Below are positions 57,450 through 64,000 of a DNA stretch of 64,000 nt, in pieces; position 1 is the stretch's first letter; each line of letters begins with the position of its first letter. A model generated the notes under the pieces. The model searched no databases. It was not told the origin of the DNA and was given only the letters and a program-made list of their open reading frames with translations. The translations under genes and the position numbers were made by a program. Origin of the DNA: Paenibacillus sp. FSL R5-0766 (GTDB taxonomy: Bacteria; Bacillota; Bacilli; Paenibacillales; Paenibacillaceae); NCBI RefSeq assembly GCF_037971845.1, contig NZ_CP150227.1:186001-250000 (forward strand), read 5' to 3'.

Positions 57450-57560
57450 GACAGAAAAAACCTGAAGAAGCGAAAGCGTTCGCCTTTATCCCCGGATTTT
57501 CCCCATATAAGGGGGATTCATAAAATCTGGGGATAACAGCGATCGGAAGGTTATTCTGTC
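57450..57560 (+). repeat. Structured 111-nt dispersed repeat, copy 2 (upstream of GH3)
   Basis: GACAGAA..AACCT at 57450-57462 pairs with AGGTT..TTCTGTC at 57548-57560. Inside, TATCCCC pairs with GGGGATA, and GATTTT with AAAATC. GAAGAAGCG, GCGTTCGCCTTTATC and GGGGATAACAGCGAT are shared with copy 1 at 4437-4547. Confidence 0.75.
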
Positions 57561-57660
57561 ATCGGAGTGTCCGGTGTAAATATTCTTTAGTTCAATTTAT
57601 ATAGTTCATTTTATATATAGCGATTCGTAGAGATGGGGATGACAATCAGGAGGGAAATCA

Positions 57661-60444
57661 TTGAGCACACATCAAATCGGAGTTCCATTGGAAGGGTTTG
57701 CAGAGTTTAGTCGTACGGTTGCCGCTGAAGGAGCTGTTTTACTCAGAAATGAAGGCCAAGTGCTTCCGCTTCGCGAAAACGAAAACGTTTCAGTTTTTGG
57801 TCGAATTCAAGTCAATTATTATCGCAGCGGTACAGGTTCAGGCGGTAGTGTACATGTGGCCTACACAACGAATCTATTAGATGGTCTGCGCAGCAAGAAG
57901 AATATAACGGTCAATGAAGAGCTAGCAGCTGTCTATGAGAAGTGGATTGAGGAAAATCCATTTGATGATGGCGGAAAAGTATGGGCGGCCGAGCCATGGA
58001 ATCAGAAAGAAATGCCTTTGACGGATGAACTGGTTGCACAGGCCAGAAGCAAGTCTAGCAAAGCCATTATCGTTATTGGACGTACAGCAGGAGAAGACCA
58101 GGATAATGCGGATGCGCCAGGAAGTTACCAACTGACAGAAGATGAGAAAGCGATGTTGAAGCAAGTCACTTCGCAGTTCGAACACACAATCGTTGTGTTG
58201 AATGTCTCAAATATCATCGACATGAGCTGGTTAAACGAAACGTATCTACATCCGATCCAAGGCGTAATTTACTCCTGGCATGGCGGTATGGAGGGTGGTA
58301 ATGCGATTGCCGATGTGCTGGCGGGGGACGTTACACCAAGCGGTAAACTGACAGATACGATTGCATATTCCATTGAAGATTACCCTTCGACAAGCAACTA
58401 CGGCAATGAGTTCAAGAACCTGTATCAGGAAGATATCTATGTAGGTTATCGTTATTTCGAAACGTTTCGACCTGAGCGCGTTCAGTTTGAATTCGGTTAC
58501 GGCCTGTCTTATACGACGTTTTTGGCCCAGCACGAAGAAGCAAAATCCGTGTCCAAAGACGGCGAAACCTACATTGAAGTTCGTGTCAATGTGACCAACT
58601 CCGGTACAACATATGCGGGTAAAGAGGTTGTGCAAGTCTATTATGAAGCACCACAAGGCAAACTGGGACAACCGGTGAAGGCTTTGGTGGCTTTTGGTAA
58701 AACAGGATTGTTGCAGCCGGGCGAGTCAGAACTTCTGACGATCAGTTTCCCGATCCATGCCATGGCATCTTACGATGATGCAGGCGTTACAGGTCTTGCT
58801 TCCGCGTACGTATTGGAAGAAGGCACATACCGACTGCACGTAGGAACCAGTGTGAAACAAGTGCAGCATATCAGCATTGATGGCCAGGATGGATATGTGA
58901 TTGAATCCCTTCAATTGGTGGAGCAACTGCAAGAAGCGATGGCCCCAACTGAAGATTTTACACGGATGAAACCAGGTACGCGTAAGGAAGATGGATCTTA
59001 TGAACTGACTTATGCAGAAGTACCGAAACGTAAGATATCCATGGCGAACCGGATTGAGCAGAATCTCCCGCAAACGCTGGAGCAGACGGGTAACCAGGGC
59101 CACAAGCTGAGTGACGTTAAGGCTGGCAAAGTGAGTCTGGAAACCTTCATCGCTCAACTGAGTGATCAGGATCTGGCGGCGATTGTCCGTGGCGAAGGCA
59201 TGAGCAGTCCGCTCGTTACTTCGGGGACGGCATCTGCATTTGGTGGTGTCAGCGACAGCCTGTTTAACTACGGTATTCCGGTAGCATGTACGGCAGATGG
59301 CCCGTCCGGTATTCGTATGGATAGTGGCGAGAAGGCAACACAGGTATCCATTGGTACGTTGCTTGCCGCGACATGGAACAAGGATCTTGTTGAAGAGTTG
59401 TATGTGATGGAAGGACAGGAATTGCTAAGAAATCAGGTGGATACCCTGCTCGGACCTGGACTCAATATCCGCCGGAGCCCGCTTAATGGCCGGAACTTTG
59501 AGTACTTCTCTGAAGATCCACTGATCTCGGGTGTATTTGCCGCAGCATGTACGAAAGGTATCATGAAGGGTGGTTCCAATGCCACACTGAAACACTTTGC
59601 CTGCAACAATCAGGAGAAACACCGTAGTAAAGTAGATGCTGTTGTCTCCGAACGTGCACTGCGTGAAATTTACCTGAAAGGTTTCGAAATCGCAGTCAAA
59701 GAGGGCGGAGCAAACTCCATCATGACCTCCTACAACCCGGTTAACGGACACTGGGCAGCATCCAACTACGACCTGAACACCACGATTTTGCGTGGCGAAT
59801 GGAATTTCGAGGGAATCGTAATGACCGACTGGTGGGCGATTATGAATGATGTGACCGAAGGTGGAGAAGCTGATCGCAAATACACCAACTGGATGATTCG
59901 TGCGCAGAATGATCTCTACATGGTTGTACCGAACTACGGCGCAGAGATCAATGGCTGGGATGATAACACGATTGAATCCTTGGAAAATGGAACATTGACT
60001 CGCGGAGAGCTGCAACGCTCGGCGATTAATATCTGCAAGTTCATCATGAATGCACCAGTGTCCGGCAGAAAACACGAGATCGTGGAGAACGTCGCTTCGT
60101 TCCAAGCGAATGCCTCCCTATCTGCTGCACAAGCTCAGGCGCTGGTTGAGAACGCACAGGTGAAACCTGCGGTAGCTGAACCCGTCTACATGAAAGTAGA
60201 TGAGGCCGGCCATTACCGGATTATCGTACAGATCATGTCCCCTGAGCCGGAACTCGCTCAAAGTGCATGTAACCTGCTCCTGAATGATCAGTTGGTGACC
60301 ACCATTCAAACAAATGGTACGGAAGGCAAATGGATCAGACAGAAACTTGTCAAAATAGATCTTGAAGCAGGACTGTATGAATTGAAACTGGACTTTACCA
60401 AACCAGGTCTCCAGATTGATTGGATTGAATTCAAACAGGTGTAG
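57661..60444 (+). CDS. GH3 beta-glucosidase-type enzyme with permuted domain order
   Basis: The 927-residue cytoplasmic glycosidase has the GH3 alpha/beta sandwich domain first (about 1-285; AAEGAVLLRNEGQVLPL and GGMEGGNAIADVLAGDVTPSGKL). A fibronectin III-like domain follows (about 290-400). The TIM-barrel comes last (about 480-810; ADGPSGIRM, LGPGLNIRRSPLNGRNFEYFSEDP, KHFACNNQE, and nucleophile Asp in GIVMTDWWA near residue 723). A C-terminal CBM-like beta domain starts at about 840. This reversed order is known for some GH3 enzymes such as those of Ruminococcus albus. Start is TTG 57661 with AGGAGGG upstream. Confidence 0.92.
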   Translation: MSTHQIGVPLEGFAEFSRTVAAEGAVLLRNEGQVLPLRENENVSVFGRIQVNYYRSGTGSGGSVHVAYTTNLLDGLRSKKNITVNEELAAVYEKWIEENPFDDGGKVWAAEPWNQKEMPLTDELVAQARSKSSKAIIVIGRTAGEDQDNADAPGSYQLTEDEKAMLKQVTSQFEHTIVVLNVSNIIDMSWLNETYLHPIQGVIYSWHGGMEGGNAIADVLAGDVTPSGKLTDTIAYSIEDYPSTSNYGNEFKNLYQEDIYVGYRYFETFRPERVQFEFGYGLSYTTFLAQHEEAKSVSKDGETYIEVRVNVTNSGTTYAGKEVVQVYYEAPQGKLGQPVKALVAFGKTGLLQPGESELLTISFPIHAMASYDDAGVTGLASAYVLEEGTYRLHVGTSVKQVQHISIDGQDGYVIESLQLVEQLQEAMAPTEDFTRMKPGTRKEDGSYELTYAEVPKRKISMANRIEQNLPQTLEQTGNQGHKLSDVKAGKVSLETFIAQLSDQDLAAIVRGEGMSSPLVTSGTASAFGGVSDSLFNYGIPVACTADGPSGIRMDSGEKATQVSIGTLLAATWNKDLVEELYVMEGQELLRNQVDTLLGPGLNIRRSPLNGRNFEYFSEDPLISGVFAAACTKGIMKGGSNATLKHFACNNQEKHRSKVDAVVSERALREIYLKGFEIAVKEGGANSIMTSYNPVNGHWAASNYDLNTTILRGEWNFEGIVMTDWWAIMNDVTEGGEADRKYTNWMIRAQNDLYMVVPNYGAEINGWDDNTIESLENGTLTRGELQRSAINICKFIMNAPVSGRKHEIVENVASFQANASLSAAQAQALVENAQVKPAVAEPVYMKVDEAGHYRIIVQIMSPEPELAQSACNLLLNDQLVTTIQTNGTEGKWIRQKLVKIDLEAGLYELKLDFTKPGLQIDWIEFKQV

Positions 60445-60452
60445 AAGATAAT

Positions 60453-60493
60453 CGGAAATATCAGGTGATAAGAGCAATCGAAAGGTTGTTCCG
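60453..60493 (+). repeat. Degenerate relative of the 111-nt repeat
   Basis: GATAAGAGCAATCGAAAGGTTGTTCCGTCATC resembles in outline the 3' half of copy 2. CGGAA at 60453-60457 pairs with TTCCG at 60489-60493. The 5' internal part is missing. Confidence 0.35.
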
Positions 60494-60633
60494 TCATCCA
60501 AAGCAGAATACGTGGGTATATGACAAAGGACACTGTACGTAGGTGTCCTTTGTTGTAACACAGAATAGCTACTGTTATGATAGTGTTATGAGATTCGTAG
60601 TTCTGAACAATGGGGTCAGGGGTGTTGCGAGGA

Positions 60634-60825
60634 ATGAGAAATTATAATTTTTTGAGTCCAATCCTGCTGGTTGTGGTGGCGCTGATTGTAAGAGGCCTGG
60701 TGACTAACCTGGGAGTTCTCTTCGGACTATCACAAGAAGTGGCGAGTAATATTGCCATGATAGCCATGATTATTGCTGCACTGATTATGTTTAATCGAAT
60801 GACGAAGGCTCGGCGTAGAAAATAG
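60634..60825 (+). CDS. Small membrane protein, 63 aa
   Basis: Begins MRNYNFLSPILLVVVALIVRG, with two hydrophobic helices (about residues 5-25 and 34-53) and a basic end KARRRK. Start 60634 is preferred because AGGGGTG at 60618-60624 is 9 nt upstream; 60610 is an alternative. No family is recognised. It has its own terminator. Confidence 0.65.
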   Translation: MRNYNFLSPILLVVVALIVRGLVTNLGVLFGLSQEVASNIAMIAMIIAALIMFNRMTKARRRK

Positions 60826-60834
60826 AAAAAGCTC

Positions 60835-60888
60835 GGATAACCAGAAGGTTATCCAAGACATGAAGACACCCTCTGGGTGTCTTTTTTT
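60835..60888 (+). terminator. Double hairpin terminator after the small membrane protein
   Basis: GGATAACC-AGAA-GGTTATCC at 60835-60854 is followed by AGACACCC-TC-TGGGTGTCT and TTTTTT ending near 60888. Confidence 0.9.
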
Positions 60889-61041
60889 GTATTGACGTTC
60901 TGATCCTAACGTTTTAGACTATTGCTAATTGATAATAACATTATAAATAACAAAAATAACAAAATTCATTAGATGAAGTGATGAAATCCGTTGCACTCTC
61001 TATTTGCTAGCCCATTCCGGTCCCCAAAGGAGAATCCAATC

Positions 61042-61128
61042 ATGAAGATCATTACCGACAAACCATATATCGTTCATGAAGGTCAGTCTTTGCAGATTGC
61101 GATCTGGGAAGCTGACCGTCGCCCATAA
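61042..61128 (+). CDS. Micro-ORF, 28 aa, with ribosome site and terminator
   Basis: ATG 61042 follows AAAGGAG at about 61026-61032 and encodes MKIITDKPYIVHEGQSLQIA then IWEADRRP and TAA. A strong hairpin at 61136-61180 follows directly, so it is a complete small transcription-translation unit. It could be a small protein or the stub of a truncated gene. No family recognised. Confidence 0.45.
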   Translation: MKIITDKPYIVHEGQSLQIAIWEADRRP

Positions 61129-61135
61129 TGATGAA

Positions 61136-61180
61136 GAAGGACCGCAGGAGCGCTGATGAAGCGTTCAGTCGGTCCTTTAT
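61136..61180 (+). terminator. Long hairpin terminator after the micro-ORF
   Basis: AAGGACCG and CGGTCCTT pair, with inner GAGCGCT/AGCGTTC around GATGA, then TTTAT. The T-tract is short. Confidence 0.7.
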
Positions 61181-61274
61181 GTCATGGATCAGGCTGTGTG
61201 CAGTTCGAGAGATGTGTATCGATACGGGTTAACGGTTCTGGAATAATCTACGCTGAAGTGAAGGGAGCGACCTT

Positions 61275-62039
61275 ATGGAAAGACAGCCTGTATTGGAAGT
61301 CATTGCTGTGAATGTGGAAGATGCCAAAGCAGCTGAAGAGGGAGGGGCTGATCGGATTGAGCTGGTGTCTGCGATGTCCGAAGGAGGGCTTACCCCCAGT
61401 TATGGTGTCATGAAGCAAGTACTCTCTCAAGTCTCCATCCCAGTGTATGTCATGATCCGTCCGCATAGCCGCTCGTTCCGCTATAGCGCAGATGACATCC
61501 ACGCCATGACCCGGGATGTACGCGTGGCGAGGGAACTTGGAGCCGCTGGCATTGTGATCGGTGCCCTCACCGGAAATGGTGAAGTCGACCTCATATCCTT
61601 GCAATCATGTATGGCCGAGGCTCATGGTTTGGGCGTTACGTTTCATCGTGCAATTGATGTGAGCACAAGCTTGACTGAGGCGCTCAAGGCCATTAACACA
61701 TTGGGCAACGTAGAGCGTGTACTTACATCGGGAGGGAAACAGACAGCGCCTGAAGCCATACTGGAACTGAAACAACTTCAGCAATTGGGGCAAACCTTGA
61801 ACATCACTGTCATGGCAGGGTCGGGGGTCACCATAGAGGGAATTCAAACGCTAGTGAGTCAGACGGGTATCACGGAAATCCATATGGGATCAGGCGTGAG
61901 GTACAAAGGCAGCTTTAATTATCCCATTGATCCACATTTGGTTGAAGAAGCCCAGCAGCAGTTATTGCTTGCATCACAGCCATTCATGGACAGTAGTGCA
62001 CTGAGTAGCGGTCCAAGCAAGGGTGGTCCAATGATATAG
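61275..62039 (+). CDS. cutC: CutC family protein
   Basis: A 254-residue TIM-barrel protein with the family motifs LEVIAVNVEDAKAAEEGGADRIELVSAMSEGGLTPS, VYVMIRPHSRSF, GVTFHRAIDVS, RVLTSGGKQTAPEA and MAGSGVT. Historically linked to copper handling; its true function is unsettled. Start follows GGGAG. It is followed at 29 bp by a fucosidase gene, so here it may belong to a sugar-catabolism operon. Confidence 0.92.
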   Translation: MERQPVLEVIAVNVEDAKAAEEGGADRIELVSAMSEGGLTPSYGVMKQVLSQVSIPVYVMIRPHSRSFRYSADDIHAMTRDVRVARELGAAGIVIGALTGNGEVDLISLQSCMAEAHGLGVTFHRAIDVSTSLTEALKAINTLGNVERVLTSGGKQTAPEAILELKQLQQLGQTLNITVMAGSGVTIEGIQTLVSQTGITEIHMGSGVRYKGSFNYPIDPHLVEEAQQQLLLASQPFMDSSALSSGPSKGGPMI

Positions 62040-62068
62040 GGATGCACTAAAAAAAGGAGTGATACGCC

Positions 62069-63529
62069 ATGAATTATGAACTGCAACCAGCCGAATGGAT
62101 TAAGGCCGCAGCACAGGTCAGCCCATCCGAACGCCAGCTGAGATGGCAGGAGATGGAGTTCTACGCGTTTATTCATTTTACGGTAAATACATTTACGGAT
62201 CAGGAATGGGGCACTGGGGAGGAAGACCCAGCGATTTTCAATCCTTCTGAACTGAACGCAACGCAATGGGTGCAGGCGTGCAAGGCTGCGGGGATGAAGG
62301 GGCTGATTTTGACATGTAAGCATCATGATGGATTTTGTTTGTGGCCCAGTCAGTTTACAGCGCATACGGTCGCGGCTAGTCCGTGGAGGAATGGTACGGG
62401 GGATTTGGTTCGGGAAGTCGCCGATGCCTGCCGTGAGGGCGGGTTGAAGTTTGGCGTGTACCTGTCTCCTTGGGATCGGCATGAAGCCACTTATGGAGAT
62501 TCTGAGAGGTATAACGAGTTTTTCCTCCAACAGTTGCGCGAGCTACTTACGAATTATGGCGACATCTTCTGTGTATGGTTCGACGGTGCATGTGGTGAGG
62601 GTCCGAATGGCAAAAGGCAGGTCTATGACTGGGACGCCTATTATGCGCTTATTCGTGAACTTCAGCCTGAGGCTGTCATCTCGGTATGTGGCCCAGATGT
62701 ACGTTGGTGTGGCAATGAGGCGGGGCATACGCGGAAATCGGAATGGAGCGTTGTGCCAGCGCATATGCAGGATAATGAGAAGATCCAGGAGCAATCCCAG
62801 CAGGTGGATGATGGTGAGTTTGCCACAAGGATCAATACGCAGGACAGTGATTTGGGAAGCCGAGAGGTCATTCGTTCCCAAGGTGACCCACTGATCTGGT
62901 ACCCTGCCGAGGTGAATACCTCAATTCGCCCGGGATGGTTCTATCATGCCAGTGAAGATGATCAGGTCAAAACACTGGAAGAACTGCTCGCCGTCTATTA
63001 CTGCGCAGTGGGGGGCAATGCCACCTTTTTACTCAATCTGCCACCTGATACGCGTGGTCTCATTCACGAAACGGATGTCGATCGACTACAGGAATTGGGA
63101 GATTCGCTGCGCACCATTTTTCAGGAAAATTTGGCCTTGCAGGCGCTGGTAAAAGCATCGGAGACGATAGATGAACAACATGCTGTATCGGAAGTGCTGA
63201 CGGAACGCCGGGAAACGTATTGGTGTCCTCACGAAGGAACGGAGCAAGCTTGGATCGAGCTGGATTTGCAGGAGGAACGATCGTTTGACCGGGTGGTGCT
63301 GATGGAACATATCCAGACAGGCCAACGGATTGAGCGTTTTACACTGGAGTCGCAGAGGGCAGATGGTGGTTGGGAAACGTTTTACACGGGGACGGTGGTG
63401 GGGCATAAGCGAATTTGCTGTTTCCCACAGGTCACATTGAGAAAGATGCGATTAAGCATTCATGAATCCAGATGGTGCCCTACGTTGTCTGGGTTAGGTA
63501 TATATCTGAGCGAGCGGGGAGGGTTGTAA
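62069..63529 (+). CDS. GH29 alpha-L-fucosidase
   Basis: Retaining glycosidase releasing terminal L-fucose. The 486-residue protein has RWQEMEFYAFIHFTVNTF near the start, LTCKHHDGFCLWPS, and the nucleophile Asp in CVWFDGACG at about residue 172. A C-terminal beta domain (F5/8-type-like, about 375-480) is present. No signal peptide, so it is intracellular. RBS AAAGGAG precedes the ATG. GH35 starts directly after. Confidence 0.9.
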   Translation: MNYELQPAEWIKAAAQVSPSERQLRWQEMEFYAFIHFTVNTFTDQEWGTGEEDPAIFNPSELNATQWVQACKAAGMKGLILTCKHHDGFCLWPSQFTAHTVAASPWRNGTGDLVREVADACREGGLKFGVYLSPWDRHEATYGDSERYNEFFLQQLRELLTNYGDIFCVWFDGACGEGPNGKRQVYDWDAYYALIRELQPEAVISVCGPDVRWCGNEAGHTRKSEWSVVPAHMQDNEKIQEQSQQVDDGEFATRINTQDSDLGSREVIRSQGDPLIWYPAEVNTSIRPGWFYHASEDDQVKTLEELLAVYYCAVGGNATFLLNLPPDTRGLIHETDVDRLQELGDSLRTIFQENLALQALVKASETIDEQHAVSEVLTERRETYWCPHEGTEQAWIELDLQEERSFDRVVLMEHIQTGQRIERFTLESQRADGGWETFYTGTVVGHKRICCFPQVTLRKMRLSIHESRWCPTLSGLGIYLSERGGL

Positions 63530-63530
63530 C

Positions 63531-64000
63531 ATGGCCTTGCTAACGTATAAAGGTTCACAGTTCATGTATGATGGCGAGCCCATTCGGATTTTGTCGGGTG
63601 CCATCCATTATTTCAGAGTGGTCCCCGACTATTGGGAGGATCGGTTACTCAAGCTGAAAGCCTGCGGTTTCAATACGGTGGAGACGTATGTGCCGTGGAA
63701 TGTTCATGAGCCCCAGCCGGGGCAGTATTGTTTTGAAGGCATGGCTGATTTGGAACGTTTTATTCGTATTGCGGGAGATGTGGGCCTGCATGTGATTGTT
63801 CGCCCAAGTCCTTATATATGTGCCGAGTGGGAGTTTGGCGGATTACCTGCCTGGCTGCTTGCTGATGATGAGATTCGTCTGAGGTGTAATGATGCAAAAT
63901 TTCTGGCGAATGTGGATCGTTATTATGATGTGCTTTTGCCCAAATTGAAACCCCTTCTGAGCACCCATGGCGGGCCGATCATCGCGATGCAGATTGAAAA
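63531..64000 (+). CDS. GH35 beta-galactosidase, 3'-truncated by window edge
   Basis: The frame starts ATG 63531 with GGGGAGGG upstream, one base after the fucosidase stop, and stays open to the window end. The N-terminal TIM-barrel start has SGAIHYFRVVPDYWEDRLLKLKACGFNTVETYVPWNVHEP and PYICAEWEFGGLPAWLL, where the acid/base Glu lies in the AEWEFGG region. The nucleophile region is outside the window. With GH29 it would degrade fucosylated galactosides. Confidence 0.92.
   Translation, partial: MALLTYKGSQFMYDGEPIRILSGAIHYFRVVPDYWEDRLLKLKACGFNTVETYVPWNVHEPQPGQYCFEGMADLERFIRIAGDVGLHVIVRPSPYICAEWEFGGLPAWLLADDEIRLRCNDAKFLANVDRYYDVLLPKLKPLLSTHGGPIIAMQIE

Noticed and set aside
57450..57490. cre site inside the 111-nt repeat upstream of the GH3 gene
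   Set aside because: CGAAAGCGTTCGCC matches only about 11 of 14 positions and its bases are part of the repeat core shared with the eno spacer.

Overview
The window is a piece of a Paenibacillus-type chromosome (low- to mid-GC Firmicute). The gap-pgk-tpiA-gpmI-eno run followed by secG-rnr-smpB-ssrA, the strong AGGAGG-like ribosome sites, the YesMN-type regulators, the sugar ABC transporter and the many glycoside hydrolases all point there. No tRNA, rRNA or CRISPR array was seen.

Layout: (1) 1-5907, lower glycolysis, gap entering from the left edge. (2) 6119-11377, secG, rnr (with an unusual glycine/arginine-rich tail), smpB and ssrA (tmRNA). (3) 11378-20943, an AT-richer genomic island inserted at the 3' end of ssrA. 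A near-perfect 32-bp copy of the tmRNA 3' end marks its right border. It carries an m5C methyltransferase with McrB-like and McrC-like partners, a complete IS1182-type element, a RadC fragment fused to a glycine-zipper tail, and an ABC-type ATPase overlapping a TOPRIM/DUF4276-like gene. No integrase is present. (4) 20944-24259, a membrane protein, a uracil-DNA glycosylase-family protein, a hypothetical and possibly a decayed gene. (5) 24260-31412, a YesM/YesN two-component pair followed by a sugar ABC transporter. (6) 31598-36095, polysaccharide deacetylase, MscS-type channel, GT1 glycosyltransferase, aldo/keto reductase. (7) 36334-40641, GH38 alpha-mannosidase divergent from an AraC regulator. 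(8) 40762-43259, a TetR regulator and an ABC exporter with two perfect TGACACATGTGTCA operators. (9) 43595-48819, a D-threonate/erythronate-type operon (PdxA2-like dehydrogenase, DUF1537 kinase, KdgT-like permease) with a PrpR_N-type regulator. (10) 49049-53289, a hypothetical gene, then pspA with a ydjGHI-like membrane-stress set. (11) 53531-55991, DUF896 protein and ring-cleaving dioxygenase sharing one 18-bp operator type, then LtrA. (12) 56160-57133 (minus), the most novel-looking locus. A sigma-A promoter is followed by two tandem RNA units, each with a predicted covarying H-type pseudoknot, then an intrinsic terminator, then a 211-aa protein resembling PBECR4 nucleases. This is the layout of a type III toxin-antitoxin locus, but the protein is not recognisably ToxN. 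(13) 57661-64000, sugar catabolism: domain-permuted GH3, CutC, GH29 fucosidase and GH35 beta-galactosidase running off the right edge.

A second unexplained signal is a dispersed 111-nt structured repeat. Two full copies lie at 4437-4547 and 57450-57560, a shorter variant at 50242-50312 and a degenerate one near 60453-60493. Their outer stems covary between copies.

All functional calls rest on reading motifs in translated sequence; no database search was run.
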